A stretch of 64,000 bases of DNA, from positions 62,001 to 126,000 of the forward strand of contig NZ_JAKUJY010000005.1 of assembly GCF_022664535.1 (NCBI RefSeq). Reading direction: 5' to 3'. Below are positions 1-10,333 of this stretch, piece by piece. The translations under genes were made by a program, and so were the position numbers. Positions within the stretch are counted from its first letter, which is position 1. Each line of letters starts with the position of its first letter. This DNA is from Sphingobium trunci (GTDB lineage Bacteria > Pseudomonadota > Alphaproteobacteria > Sphingomonadales > Sphingomonadaceae). The notes under the pieces are model-generated. The model ran no database searches and was not told the origin of the DNA. It worked only from the letters and a program-made list of their open reading frames with translations.

Positions 1-92
1 CTACAGCGCACCGGCCCGGCTATGCCGATACCGGCTCTTTGACAGGCGAAACCCAAATAGGAAATCGCGGAAAACGGCCCTTTCCAGTGCCT

Positions 93-115
93 CTATCGTG
101 TCACCTATGTCACCC
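93..115 (+). repeat. 23-nt dispersed repeat, copy 1
   Basis: A 23-nt string built around a direct repeat TGTCACC-TA-TGTCACC. The same 23 nt occur in reverse complement at 10895-10917. Here it lies just past the 3' end of the TIGR02186 gene. A perfect 23-nt match is far beyond chance in 64 kb. Its role is unknown; it may be a small intergenic repeat family. Confidence 0.7.
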
Positions 116-123
116 AAACGGCT

Positions 124-888
124 TCAGATCCGCCGCGCGATCGCTCCGGCAGCCCAGCCCATGCCGACCGCCAGCAGGATCGCGGCCAAGCCATAGAGGA
201 AGGGCCATTGCAGGGCGGCGACGGCCATGAAGCGTTCGAAGCCGGACTTGCGGATGGTGATGTCGCGCACCGCCGCCGCCACCACGCGGCCGTCCTGCAC
301 CAGGAAGGTCTCCGCCGTATAATCGCCCACGATCACCCGCGCCGACAGCGGCAGCCGCGCCCGGTAAAGCACGCCGTCAGTGATCTCCACCGTGCCCTGC
401 TGCTCGACATAGAGCCCGGCGCGTTCCCGCAAGTCGATCAGCCCTTTCTGGAACCGGTCCAGTTCCGCGCTGTCGTTGAGCGAGGAGGGGGAGAGTTGGA
501 GCTTGTCCACGCCCATTTCATAGATGGCCGCCGTCCGCTCATCGACCACCTTGTCGATCGGCCGGGAGGAGGCGATGGCATAGAAGCTGGGCGCCGACCG
601 GAAGCGCGCGCTGTCGGCATTGACCCATATGCCCGCCACCTTCTGCTTTTCGCGCATGGTGATCGACTGGTCGGGGCCCTTCAGCACGACCATGATGTCG
701 GCCGGTTTCTTCGGCCGCCGCCCGTCGGGATAGACGATCGCGCCGAACAGCAGCAGGTCCGCGCCGGTGAAGCTGTACTGGATCTCGACGTCGCGCTGCG
801 ACACGTCGGGCACCAGCATCGGCTCGTCCGCCCCGATCAGCATGGGCGCCAGCAGCATCAGGGCAGGAAGGAGGGCGAGGCGCTTCAC
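124..888 (-). CDS. TIGR02186 family membrane-anchored protein
   Basis: 254-residue protein with an N-terminal signal peptide (hydrophobic to about residue 20, ending near IGADEP) and one C-terminal membrane helix (about residues 228-250) followed by a short basic tail. The body is predicted extracytoplasmic. It resembles the TIGR02186 family, which commonly sits beside TauE/SafE exporters in alphaproteobacteria and has no settled function. I chose the GTG start at 888 because it overlaps the stop of the upstream exporter by 4 nt (GTGA), which is typical of translational coupling. The pair therefore looks like one operon and possibly one transport unit for a sulfur-containing or organic anion. 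The family assignment is from memory of the sequence pattern. Confidence 0.75.
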   Translation of the reverse strand: MKRLALLPALMLLAPMLIGADEPMLVPDVSQRDVEIQYSFTGADLLLFGAIVYPDGRRPKKPADIMVVLKGPDQSITMREKQKVAGIWVNADSARFRSAPSFYAIASSRPIDKVVDERTAAIYEMGVDKLQLSPSSLNDSAELDRFQKGLIDLRERAGLYVEQQGTVEITDGVLYRARLPLSARVIVGDYTAETFLVQDGRVVAAAVRDITIRKSGFERFMAVAALQWPFLYGLAAILLAVGMGWAAGAIARRI

Positions 889-1799
889 CGGACCTCGACC
901 GTGTAGATTTCGTCGGGCCGGAACCCCAGGCCCAGCGCCATGCGCGCCGCCACCAGCAGCACGATCGCGGCCAGCAGGATGCGCAGATATTCCGGCCGGA
1001 TGGTCATCGAGATCCGCGTCCCCACCTGCGCACCGGTGACGCTGCCGATCAGCAGCAGCATCGCCAGCACCAGATCGACCGCATGGGTGGTCATGGCGTG
1101 CATCATCGTCGTCGCCATGGTCACGAACAGGATCTGGAACAGCGACGTGCCGACCACCGACTGGGTCGTCATGCCGAGCAGATAAAGCATCGCCGGGACC
1201 AGGATGAATCCGCCGCCCACGCCCAGCAGCATGGTCAGGATGCCCGTCGCCATGCCCAGCAGCAGGGGCGCCAGCGGCGAGATATACAGCCCGGACCGAT
1301 AGAAGCGCCAGCGCATCGGCAGCGCGGCGACCAGCGGATGATGCCGCCGCTTGCGCGCCTGGATGCGCTTGCCGGTCCTGAGCGCGATCAGGGCCTGGAT
1401 CGATTCCTTTGCCATCAGCGACCCGATCCCGCCCAGCATCAGCACATAGAGGATGCCGATCACCGTATCGATCTGGCCGATGCTTTGCAGCAGCCGGAAA
1501 ATCAGCACGCCCAGCCCCGCGCCGATCACGCCGCCCGCGATCAGCACGCCGCCCATGCGGAAATCGACCGTGCCGCGCGACATGTGCGTCACCACGCCCG
1601 ACACACTCGCGCCCGTCACCTGGCTGGCCGCCGAAGCGGCCGCGACCGTCGGCGGAATGCCGTAGAAAATCAGCAGCGGCGTTGTCAGAAACCCGCCGCC
1701 CACCCCGAACATGCCCGACAGCAGGCCCACCACGCCGCCCAGGGCAATGATGACCAGCGCATTCACCGACAGGTTGGCGATGGGCAGATAGAGATCCAT
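885..1799 (-). CDS. Sulfite exporter TauE/SafE family permease
   Basis: 304-residue integral membrane protein with about eight hydrophobic segments. It shows the internal duplication of the TauE/SafE family: a GVGGGF motif near residues 32-37 followed by a helix, and a second GVGGGF motif near residue 190. Family members move sulfite, sulfonates or other small organic anions across the inner membrane; the substrate here cannot be read from sequence. A basic cytoplasmic loop (KRIQARKRRHH) separates the two halves. The next gene overlaps its stop codon, so the two are probably co-transcribed. No strong Shine-Dalgarno precedes the ATG, but the start fits the first membrane helix well. Confidence 0.88.
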   Translation of the reverse strand: MDLYLPIANLSVNALVIIALGGVVGLLSGMFGVGGGFLTTPLLIFYGIPPTVAAASAASQVTGASVSGVVTHMSRGTVDFRMGGVLIAGGVIGAGLGVLIFRLLQSIGQIDTVIGILYVLMLGGIGSLMAKESIQALIALRTGKRIQARKRRHHPLVAALPMRWRFYRSGLYISPLAPLLLGMATGILTMLLGVGGGFILVPAMLYLLGMTTQSVVGTSLFQILFVTMATTMMHAMTTHAVDLVLAMLLLIGSVTGAQVGTRISMTIRPEYLRILLAAIVLLVAARMALGLGFRPDEIYTVEVR

Positions 1800-1848
1800 G
1801 CGGTTCTTGGGTTAAGCCCAATGCGCAAAGAGATAAAGGCGCTCTCCC

Positions 1849-2913
1849 TTAAAAATACGCGCCCAGGGTTACGGCAAGGCCGGAGGAAGGCGAGGCGGCA
1901 CCGGCAACGCGTTCGCGCCATTCCACCGCCAATCGGCTGGCGACCGGCGCGGTGGGAAGCCGGATTTGCAGTTCCGGCCCGATATCCAGCCGGCTGACCC
2001 GGGGCTGGGCGCCGCCCGAGAGGCTGGCGCCGAGCCGTACCGGCGCACTTCCGACCGGAGACAGCAGCGATATCTTGCCGTCGACGAAAAGGTCGCGCGA
2101 CCGGAAACCGACCATCCCGCTCTGCGCATAGGCTTCAATCTCCAGCGCGGGGGCGACGTTCGTGGGGCCGAAGCCGCCCACCGCCATCAGCGCATTGGCG
2201 TTGCGGCCCCCCTGGCCGAGCGCGATCCGACGTTCGGCGGCCAGGCTCACGGGAAAGCTGCGCGCCGGTTGCCAGGAAAGGCCGATGGCTGCCTCTGGCG
2301 ATACCGGCTGGTTCAGCGCGGCGCTGGCGCGGGCATAGACGGTGGACCGGCTGCGCGCTCGCGGCGTCAGGTCGAAGTCGACCCGCAACCCGGCCTGGGA
2401 GCCCCCCAACCGGCCTCCTGCAATGGCATCGGCCTGCGTCGCGCTGCCGTCGCGCCAGAGCAGCCACGCACTGCCATGCCAGCGCCGGGCAGCTTCTGGA
2501 GAGGACAAAGCGAGAGGCAGGGCCGGTGGTGGGCTCGGAAGGGAGGGCTGGGCAGCCTGTTCAGCCGGAGCCTCGACGGCTTGAGCAAAAGGCGAAGAAG
2601 GCGGCGCGTGGCTCGTGGAGGTTTCAGCAGGGAGCGGTGGGCGCAGCACCGATGGCCGCGATCTCCTGCGTTCCGGCAGGCGCGCGAATGCCGCCGGCGG
2701 GAATGACATGATTTCACGAAACTCCGCATTGTCCGGAAAGGAGGTTTCCGCCATCGGCGCACTTGGCCGGTCATGGGCATAGGTCGGCTGTTTGGCTTCA
2801 TCTGCAGCCTCTACCCCCCCATGGTCCATGTAGATAAAGCGGACGGCGACCCAGCCCGCCATGACCAGCGCGAAAAAGCGGATCGGCCTTCCGCTCGCTG
2901 CTGCCGCCGTCAT
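1849..2913 (-). CDS. NfrA-C-like outer-membrane barrel protein with inner-membrane anchor
   Basis: 354 residues. A single hydrophobic helix (about residues 11-27) is followed by a long Pro/Ala/Ser-rich stretch (about 60-165) and a C-terminal domain of about 190 residues made of alternating short beta strands, ending in a terminal aromatic (GAYF), as in outer-membrane barrels. The C-terminal domain carries a GGRLGGSQAGLR segment that I associate with the C-terminal domain of NfrA-type proteins (phage N4 receptor, exopolysaccharide export). The ATG at 2913 overlaps the stop of the upstream glycosyltransferase (ATGA), so the two are coupled. Classical NfrA has a large TPR region; here a Pro-rich linker replaces it. 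Whether the protein spans both membranes or is anchored in one is unknown. Confidence 0.6.
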   Translation of the reverse strand: MTAAAASGRPIRFFALVMAGWVAVRFIYMDHGGVEAADEAKQPTYAHDRPSAPMAETSFPDNAEFREIMSFPPAAFARLPERRRSRPSVLRPPLPAETSTSHAPPSSPFAQAVEAPAEQAAQPSLPSPPPALPLALSSPEAARRWHGSAWLLWRDGSATQADAIAGGRLGGSQAGLRVDFDLTPRARSRSTVYARASAALNQPVSPEAAIGLSWQPARSFPVSLAAERRIALGQGGRNANALMAVGGFGPTNVAPALEIEAYAQSGMVGFRSRDLFVDGKISLLSPVGSAPVRLGASLSGGAQPRVSRLDIGPELQIRLPTAPVASRLAVEWRERVAGAASPSSGLAVTLGAYF

Positions 2914-4307
2914 GCGGTTTGCTCCAGCTGCGGGAAGCGATGCTGCGTTTTGTCCCATGTCAACGGCTTGCCGGTCAGCGACCTGAGATACAGAAACATC
3001 GCCCTGCGGGCGGCCATCATGGCAATGAAATTGCCGATGATCGTTCGGGGTATGGAGGTCAGGCCATGCGCCCAGCCATAGCTGTGCCCCACGAAAACCG
3101 CGCGCATCGCCATTCGCCAGATCATGAAGCCGAAATTCAGCCACAGGAGTGGCTCGATCGTTGGAGAAGGTCGAATGCGGTGCGAAAGTCCGAAGACGCC
3201 GGATATCAACAACACGCCCCACAGCAGCAACGTCAGATAGGCCGTGAACAGGACCAATGCGGCCATCGCAGCGCGGCGGTCGCGAACCCGCATCCACCAT
3301 TCGGCGGGACCGCCCTGCCAGCCCATCCGGTCCCATCCGGCCAGCGAAATGCCGACCATCCAGCGCGCCTTTTGCCTCACCGCGGCATCCAGACTGTCCG
3401 GGAAATATTCGCGGGTCGCGACGAGTCCGCCGTCTCCATCGCGCATCCGGACGAATATACCGCGTCCACCCATGTTCCGGATGCGAAGCCCCACTTCATA
3501 ATCCTCGGTCAGCGATCCGGGGTCGAAGGGGCCGCCATTTCTGTCGTCGACCAGACGCTCCAATATTTGCCGTTCGAACGCACAGGCGACGCCGGCCGAC
3601 GGCATGGAAGCGCCCATGGCTTCCCGCACGGTAAGCGCCTTTCCGTGACTTTCGGAAAATTCATCACAATAATGATCGGCAATGGCTCTGGACCACCAAT
3701 GGCCTTGGCCTGGCAGCGGCAGCACCGGCAACTGGACGAGTTGAAAACGGTCCATCATGACGTCGAAGAGGCGGATTTCATCGCGATGCACCACATCTTC
3801 GGCGTCGTGAAGAAGAATGGCCTTGTGGCTTGTCCCGGTTCGCGCTTCCTCCCTCAGCATGGCGCGCCATATGACGTTCAGGCAATCCGCTTTGGTGGTC
3901 GGCCCTTCCTGCTCGTTGACGCACAGGATCAGCCTTTCGTCACCGGCGGCCAGGAGAGCAACGGCATCCAGCGTCGCCTGGTCATTGGGATAAAGGCCAA
4001 CAAAAATCCGGTAATCGCCATGCTCCCATTGCGCCAGCGCGTTGCGAAGCATCGGCCCGATCACTTCGGCTTCGCGCCATGCAGGAATGAAGATGGCGAT
4101 CCGCCCCGGCCGGACGGAGGCAGGCAAGCTATCTGTCGTCATCCGCGGAAAGCGGGAGTAAATGGCAAGGCGCCGCCACCAACGCCGGCACAAGAACACC
4201 ATGTCCAAAAGGAGATCGTCCATACCGCCGATCGCCAGGCCAACCACAGCGAAAAGCAAAAGCTCGTGCTGAACTCTTGCCGTTGCGGCAATCAAAATTT
4301 CCCCCAT
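2910..4307 (-). CDS. NfrB-like membrane glycosyltransferase family 2
   Basis: 465 residues. An N-terminal helix with a GGMDDLLLD segment and a following RRWWRR resembles the N-terminus of NfrB-type transferases. The cytoplasmic catalytic core has family-2 hallmarks: an Asp-rich site in LLHDAEDVVH, the acceptor-site TED in SLTEDYEVGLR, and a QxxRW-like RQKARWMVG. Three or more C-terminal helices follow (about 320-430). It should polymerise or transfer a sugar at the inner membrane for an exopolysaccharide. E. coli NfrB is longer because of a C-terminal c-di-GMP-binding MshEN domain; that domain is absent here. The start is supported by a GGAGG about 10 nt upstream. It is co-transcribed with the barrel protein. 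Confidence 0.78.
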   Translation of the reverse strand: MGEILIAATARVQHELLLFAVVGLAIGGMDDLLLDMVFLCRRWWRRLAIYSRFPRMTTDSLPASVRPGRIAIFIPAWREAEVIGPMLRNALAQWEHGDYRIFVGLYPNDQATLDAVALLAAGDERLILCVNEQEGPTTKADCLNVIWRAMLREEARTGTSHKAILLHDAEDVVHRDEIRLFDVMMDRFQLVQLPVLPLPGQGHWWSRAIADHYCDEFSESHGKALTVREAMGASMPSAGVACAFERQILERLVDDRNGGPFDPGSLTEDYEVGLRIRNMGGRGIFVRMRDGDGGLVATREYFPDSLDAAVRQKARWMVGISLAGWDRMGWQGGPAEWWMRVRDRRAAMAALVLFTAYLTLLLWGVLLISGVFGLSHRIRPSPTIEPLLWLNFGFMIWRMAMRAVFVGHSYGWAHGLTSIPRTIIGNFIAMMAARRAMFLYLRSLTGKPLTWDKTQHRFPQLEQTA

Positions 4308-4372
4308 TATTCAACGTCCTCCGTCCCCGAAGACTCACATGGCAGGAAAAAGGCGCCGTTTCAAATATCTTG

Positions 4373-4388
4373 ATAATGGCATCATTAT
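4373..4388. promoter_or_regulatory. Inverted repeat between divergent nfrB-like gene and nhaA
   Basis: ATAATG-GCAT-CATTAT, perfect 6-bp arms with a 4-bp spacer, in an AT-rich stretch of the 149-bp divergent intergenic region. Its position suits an operator for either gene. No family-specific consensus is recognised. Confidence 0.35.
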
Positions 4389-4456
4389 TTGGCCGCCCAT
4401 TGGACCATGGAAGAAATTTTCCTAGGGAATGTCCGGTATTTAAGGAGCAGTCGATC

Positions 4457-5650
4457 ATGTTCACCCGCCCGCCATCGGCGCTGCGCGATTTCCTGACCGG
4501 CGAAGCAGGTGGCGGGGTCCTGTTGATGGCTGCTGCTGCGGCCGCCATGGTGCTGGCCAATATGCCGGGCGATGTCGGGCATCTGTACCATGCGCTGGTT
4601 CATGCGGAAATCGGCCCCGAACTGACACCCAAGCTGGGGCCGATGACCGTCCATCTATGGATCAATGACGGGTTGATGGCGATTTTCTTCCTGCTGGTCG
4701 GGTTGGAGATCAAGCGTGAGCTTGCGGACGGCGAGCTTTCGAGCTGGCGCCGGCGCCGCCTTCCTTTCATCGCGGCGGCGGCGGGGATGATTGTACCGGC
4801 CGGCGTCTATCTTGCCGTTACGGCGGCCAAGCCGGGACTTTCCGGCGGCTGGGCCGTTCCGGCCGCGACCGATATCGCCTTCGCCATCGGTGTGATGGCA
4901 CTTCTGGGCAGCCGGGTTCCTGCGTCGCTCAAGCTCATGCTGACGGCCATTGCGATCGTGGACGACATGGGTGCGGTGGCCATCATAGCCATGGCCTATA
5001 CCCAAGGCATCAACATGGCGGCGCTAGTTGCAGCGCTCGCGATCCTTCTGCTGATGATCGGTCTCAACCGATATGGCGTCAGGCTGCTGTGGCCTTATCT
5101 GCTGGGTTTTTTTGCCTTATGGTATTTCGTCCTGCTTTCCGGCGTTCATGCGACCGTGGCAGGTGTGCTGACGGCCATGACCGTTCCGATCAAGGAACGT
5201 GCTGAGTCCCTCGAAGAGGTTGGTCCGTTGCATCGGCTGGAACAGGCCGTGCATCCGTGGAGCGCCTATCTGATTGTTCCGCTGTTCGGTTTTGTGAATG
5301 CGGGGGTTCTGCTCAATGCGGAAGCGCTTGGAAATCTTCTGACGCCTCTCCCCCTGGGTGTGGCGGCCGGGCTCTTTTTCGGAAAGCAGGTGGGTATTTT
5401 CAGCGGAATCTGGCTGGCTGTCCGCTCGGGTTTCGCCGAACGTCCGTCAGGGGCGAGCTGGACGCAAATATATGGAACCGCGCTGCTTTGCGGCATCGGT
5501 TTCACGATGAGTCTTTTCATCGGAGCACTTGCCTTTCCCCATTCTTCCGCGCTGGTCGAGCAGGCGAAGATCGGCATAATCGCCGGTTCGCTGCTTTCAG
5601 CGATCGCGGGCTACGGCCTGTTGCGGATTGCAGGGCGCAGGACTGTGTGA
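4457..5650 (+). CDS. nhaA: Na+/H+ antiporter NhaA
   Basis: 397 residues, close to the usual 388. NhaA exchanges protons for sodium across the inner membrane and supports pH and sodium homeostasis. About 12 hydrophobic segments are present. The transport-site aspartates are visible in the ATDIAFAIG segment and in the paired Asp of AIVDDMGAVA. The ATG at 4457 is chosen over in-frame upstream codons because AAGGAG lies 10 nt before it and the protein then begins MFTRPPSALRDFL, the usual NhaA N-terminus. Transcribed away from the NfrB-like gene. Confidence 0.96.
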   Translation: MFTRPPSALRDFLTGEAGGGVLLMAAAAAAMVLANMPGDVGHLYHALVHAEIGPELTPKLGPMTVHLWINDGLMAIFFLLVGLEIKRELADGELSSWRRRRLPFIAAAAGMIVPAGVYLAVTAAKPGLSGGWAVPAATDIAFAIGVMALLGSRVPASLKLMLTAIAIVDDMGAVAIIAMAYTQGINMAALVAALAILLLMIGLNRYGVRLLWPYLLGFFALWYFVLLSGVHATVAGVLTAMTVPIKERAESLEEVGPLHRLEQAVHPWSAYLIVPLFGFVNAGVLLNAEALGNLLTPLPLGVAAGLFFGKQVGIFSGIWLAVRSGFAERPSGASWTQIYGTALLCGIGFTMSLFIGALAFPHSSALVEQAKIGIIAGSLLSAIAGYGLLRIAGRRTV

Positions 5651-5801
5651 GTTCATTATCCGACAGGCCGACCCCCTGCTGCGCCGGGCCGAATCGCCTG
5701 GCTGGCGGGGCAATGCTATTCTGAATGTAGCCAGCAAGAGCGACTCGCACGATGTGCGAACCCACCAATCTCTTTCAGCGAGCAGGTTAGGAGGGCCGGA
5801 T

Positions 5802-5981
5802 ATGATCGGGGAGATGGATGTCAACTATCTGCTGCATCGACAGCAAGTGGCGTTGATCCGCGCACAGATGAGCCGGTCACGCAAAGGGCGTGAAGCTTAT
5901 GAAGGTCTGGCGCGCGGCTATACGGATCAGATTGACGCGTATCGCCGCGAAAATGAAAGGCTGGTCAATCTGGCCCATTAG
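5802..5981 (+). CDS. Small conserved protein of unknown function
   Basis: 59-residue basic, mostly helical protein beginning MIGEMDVNYLLHRQQVALIRA. I know similar short proteins from sphingomonads without a function. An AGGAGGG stands 6-13 nt before the ATG at 5802, which decides this start over the longer in-frame reading from 5628. No signal peptide or membrane segment. Confidence 0.6.
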   Translation: MIGEMDVNYLLHRQQVALIRAQMSRSRKGREAYEGLARGYTDQIDAYRRENERLVNLAH

Positions 5982-5997
5982 CAAGGACTGATGGCGT

Positions 5998-6396
<399 letters not shown>

Positions 6397-6463
6397 CGAT
6401 ATCGTCTCCAGCGTCCGCTGCGCATTTAGCTTGCGTTCAGCCTATGACTGCCATGAAGGTTCG

Positions 6464-6796
6464 ATGACCACCATCCCTCTTCGCGTGCTCGCCGTTGGAT
6501 TGAGCGCCTCCCTTCTCCTGTCGGCCTGTGCGACCGTTTCACCCGAATCGCGTTTGCGGGCCGGGCTGATGGATGCGGGAATTTCGCCCCGCATGTCGGC
6601 CTGCATGGCCGAAAAGATGGTCGATCGGCTTAGTCTGGCGCAACTGCATAGACTCCAGTCGCTTGTCTCGCTCCGCAAGTCTCACATGGGCGACATGACC
6701 GTCGACCGTTTCCTTTACAAGGTGCGCGCACTGGACGATCCGGAGATATTCACCGTCACCAGCAAAGCTGCCATCATCTGCGCCATCGACCGCTGA
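6464..6796 (+). CDS. Small lipoprotein of unknown function
   Basis: 110 residues. The N-terminus [12 protein letters not shown] followed by LLLSAC-ATV is a good lipoprotein signal with Cys at the lipobox, so the mature protein should be membrane-anchored on the periplasmic side. The rest is a small helical domain with three further Cys residues and a conserved-looking [16 protein letters not shown] segment. GAAGGT precedes the ATG at 6464, which is preferred to the upstream TTG at 6431. I have seen similar lipoproteins in sphingomonads but know no function. Confidence 0.65.
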   Translation: MTTIPLRVLAVGLSASLLLSACATVSPESRLRAGLMDAGISPRMSACMAEKMVDRLSLAQLHRLQSLVSLRKSHMGDMTVDRFLYKVRALDDPEIFTVTSKAAIICAIDR

Positions 6797-6861
6797 TTTT
6801 GCAATAAGATGGGAATGGACTTCGTGCGAGTTTTGCAATTTTGCAAAGTCGTTTTGCGAAA
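6797..6861 (+). promoter_or_regulatory. TTTTGC(A/G)A box cluster upstream of sucC
   Basis: Four TTTTGC(A/G)A half-sites lie 75-140 nt before sucC: 6797-6804, 6831-6838, 6839-6847 and 6852-6861. The last two form TTTGCAAA-N5-TTTGCGAA. This closely resembles the TTTGCAAA-N4-TTTGCAAA boxes bound by short-chain fatty-acyl-CoA regulators (ScfR family: PccR, RamB). Binding by such a regulator is inference. Confidence 0.5.
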
Positions 6862-6935
6862 TTCGCTGGTGTTGCCGCTTCGCCTGTGCTTATCCGCTGA
6901 ACATCAAGTTTCAGCGGAAAGGACGGGCGAGCCCC

Positions 6936-8135
<1,200 letters not shown>

Positions 8136-8203
8136 CGCAGCTTTTCGCCTGAACAAGACACCAGGGGTGCGGGTGGTCCGGGAACGGGCTGCCCGCGCCC
8201 CGC

Positions 8204-8230
8204 GTCCGCATTGGCTTTCGCGTTGCGGAC
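8204..8230 (+). other. Hairpin in the sucC-etfB intergenic region
   Basis: GTCCGCA (8204-8210) pairs with TGCGGAC (8224-8230) across a 13-nt loop, 28 nt before etfB. There is no T-run, so it is not a typical terminator. It could be an RNA-stability or processing element between sucC and etfBA. Confidence 0.3.
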
Positions 8231-8258
8231 CTGGCGTGAATAAACGGAGGATGTGCAG

Positions 8259-9008
8259 ATGAAGATCCTTGTGCCCGTGAAGCGGGTGATTGACTATAAT
8301 GTGAAGCCGCGGGTGAAGGCGGATGGGACGGGCGTCGATCTGGCGAACGTCAAGATGAGCATGAACCCGTTCGATGAGATCGCGGTCGAGGAAGCCATCC
8401 GCCTCAAGGAAAAGGGCGTGGCGACCGAGGTCGTGGCGGTGTCGATCGGCGTCGCCAAGGCGCAGGAAACGCTTCGCACCGCGCTCGCCATGGGCGCGGA
8501 CCGGGCGATCCTGATCCAGACCGACGATGAAGTGGAGCCGCTCGGCGTCGCCAAGCTGCTCGCCAAGGTGCAGGAAGAGGAAGGCGCTGGCCTCATCATC
8601 CTGGGCAAGCAGGCGATCGACGACGACAGCAACCAGACCGGCCAGATGCTTGCCGCGCTGCTGGGCCTGCCGCAGGGCACCTTCGCCAGCAAGGTCGAGG
8701 TCGAGGGCGACAAGGTCAGCGTGACCCGCGAAGTCGATGGCGGTCTGGAAACGGTGAAGCTCAATGTTCCCGCGATCGTCACCACCGACCTTCGCCTCAA
8801 CGAACCGCGCTATGCCTCGCTGCCGAACATTATGAAGGCGAAGAGCAAGCCGCTCGCGACCAAGGCGCCCGCCGATTATGGCGTGGACATAGCGCCGCGC
8901 CTCACGACCCTGAAGGTCACCGAACCCGCCAAGCGTTCGGCTGGCGTCAAGGTTGCCGATGTCGATGAACTGGTTGCCAAGCTCAAGGCCATGGGAGTTG
9001 CCGCATGA
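8259..9008 (+). CDS. etfB: Electron transfer flavoprotein subunit beta
   Basis: 249 residues, the usual size. EtfB binds AMP and, with EtfA, carries electrons from acyl-CoA and other dehydrogenases to ETF-ubiquinone oxidoreductase. The N-terminus [16 protein letters not shown] and the [15 protein letters not shown] and [22 protein letters not shown] segments are characteristic. The ATG at 8259 is chosen because GGAGG (8246-8250) stands 8 nt before it; the GTG at 8253 would be only 2 nt from the same site. The stop overlaps etfA by 4 nt (ATGA). Confidence 0.96.
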   Translation: MKILVPVKRVIDYNVKPRVKADGTGVDLANVKMSMNPFDEIAVEEAIRLKEKGVATEVVAVSIGVAKAQETLRTALAMGADRAILIQTDDEVEPLGVAKLLAKVQEEEGAGLIILGKQAIDDDSNQTGQMLAALLGLPQGTFASKVEVEGDKVSVTREVDGGLETVKLNVPAIVTTDLRLNEPRYASLPNIMKAKSKPLATKAPADYGVDIAPRLTTLKVTEPAKRSAGVKVADVDELVAKLKAMGVAA

Positions 9009-9934
9009 AGACGCTTGTCTGGGTTGAACATGAGGGCGGCGCCGTCAAGGACGCGACCCTTTCCGCCGTCACCGCCGCTGGCAAGCTGGGCGAGGTGCAT
9101 CTGCTGGTCGCCGGTTCCGGCGTCGGCGGCGTGGCCGAGGAAGCCGCGAAGATCGCGGGCGTGGGCAAGGTCCATGTCGCCGATGACGCCGCTTTCGGCC
9201 ATGCGCTGCCTGAGAATATCGCGCCGCTGATCGTCGAGCTGATGGGCAGCCATGACGCGTTCGTCTCGCCCGCCACCAGCAACGGCAAGAATATCGCGCC
9301 GCGCGTTGCCGCCCTGCTCGACGTGATGCAGATCAGCGACATCCTGTCGGTCGAGAGCGCGGATACCTTCACCCGTCCGATCTATGCCGGCAACGCGATC
9401 GCGACGGTGCAGAGCAAGGACGCCAAGAAGGTCATCACCGTTCGCGGTACCGCCTTCGAAAAGGCGGCCAAGGAAGGTGGTTCGGGTACGGTGGAGGCTG
9501 TTGCCTCGACCGGCGACAAGGGCATCTCCTCCTTCGTCGGCGCCGAGATCGCCAAGCTGGAGCGTCCGGAGCTGACCTCGGCCAAGATCATCGTGTCGGG
9601 CGGCCGCGCACTCAAGGACGGGCCGACCTTCGAGGAGGTCATCTTCCCGCTGGCGGACAAGCTGGGCGCTGCGGTCGGCGCGAGCCGCGCTGCGGTCGAC
9701 GCGGGCTATGTTCCCAACGACTATCAGGTCGGCCAGACCGGCAAGATCGTGGCGCCGGAAGTCTATATCGCGGTCGGCATTTCCGGCGCGATCCAGCATC
9801 TGGCGGGGATGAAGGACAGCAAGACCATCGTCGCCATCAACAAGGACGAGGATGCCCCGATCTTCCAGGTCGCGGACATCGGCCTGGTCGGCGATCTGTT
9901 CAAGGTCGTGCCGGAGCTCGTCGGAAAGCTTTGA
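9005..9934 (+). CDS. etfA: Electron transfer flavoprotein subunit alpha
   Basis: 309 residues. EtfA carries the FAD-binding C-terminal domain. Visible landmarks are [16 protein letters not shown], the [23 protein letters not shown] stretch, [12 protein letters not shown] and the NKDEDAPIF segment that contacts FAD. It starts inside the etfB stop codon, so the two subunits are translationally coupled in a stoichiometric pair. A strong intrinsic terminator follows 28 nt after the stop. Confidence 0.97.
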   Translation: MKTLVWVEHEGGAVKDATLSAVTAAGKLGEVHLLVAGSGVGGVAEEAAKIAGVGKVHVADDAAFGHALPENIAPLIVELMGSHDAFVSPATSNGKNIAPRVAALLDVMQISDILSVESADTFTRPIYAGNAIATVQSKDAKKVITVRGTAFEKAAKEGGSGTVEAVASTGDKGISSFVGAEIAKLERPELTSAKIIVSGGRALKDGPTFEEVIFPLADKLGAAVGASRAAVDAGYVPNDYQVGQTGKIVAPEVYIAVGISGAIQHLAGMKDSKTIVAINKDEDAPIFQVADIGLVGDLFKVVPELVGKL

Positions 9935-9962
9935 TCCGGTTGCCCGTGTGGGCTTGGAGGGA

Positions 9963-9992
9963 GGGCGCGGACTTCATGTCCGCGCCCTTTTT
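9963..9992 (+). terminator. Intrinsic terminator of etfBA
   Basis: Perfect 10-bp stem GGGCGCGGAC / GTCCGCGCCC with loop TTCAT, followed by five T. It lies between etfA and the convergent lipoprotein gene. Confidence 0.93.
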
Positions 9993-9994
9993 CG

Positions 9995-10333
9995 TCACTC
10001 GCAGCGTATGTTGCTCTTGTCGATGGCGCGGCCCGCGAGGGCGCCGCCTGCGCCGCCCAGGATGGTGCCGAGCGTCTTCGAGCCGCCGGGAGCTATGATA
10101 TTGCCGAGCACGCCCCCCGCGATGGCGCCGACGATCGTGCCGGTGGTGCCGTCGTCGCGCTTGCAATAATAGCGGCCGTCACTGTCGCGATAGATATAGT
10201 CATTTTCGCCGATGGGACGGCCGGAATAGCCGGGGCCGGGCCGCGACGGGCGGTCATAGCCGCCATAGCCGTCGGACATGCAGGCCGTCAGCGGCATGGC
10301 GAGCAATGCAGCCGCCAAAAGAGGGGTGCGCAT
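9995..10333 (-). CDS. Glycine-zipper outer-membrane lipoprotein
   Basis: 112 residues. The signal [18 protein letters not shown] ends in a lipobox Cys. A Tyr/Gly-rich segment follows, then a glycine-zipper 2TM domain ([41 protein letters not shown]) like the 17-kDa antigen/SlyB-type envelope lipoproteins. Likely an envelope-integrity protein in the outer membrane; the precise role is unknown. AAGGAG 8-13 nt upstream supports the ATG at 10333 rather than the longer reading from 10405. Confidence 0.8.
   Translation of the reverse strand: MRTPLLAAALLAMPLTACMSDGYGGYDRPSRPGPGYSGRPIGENDYIYRDSDGRYYCKRDDGTTGTIVGAIAGGVLGNIIAPGGSKTLGTILGGAGGALAGRAIDKSNIRCE

Noticed and set aside
124-1821. Single 565-residue minus-strand ORF
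   Set aside because: Its first part (before about 888) is an out-of-frame shadow of the TauE/SafE gene; only 124-888 is real coding sequence from a GTG start.
8179-8204. GGAAC-N17-CGTC resembling an EcfG promoter before etfB
   Set aside because: The -10 has a mismatch and the sequence lies in a GC-rich hairpin; weaker than expected for a real site.
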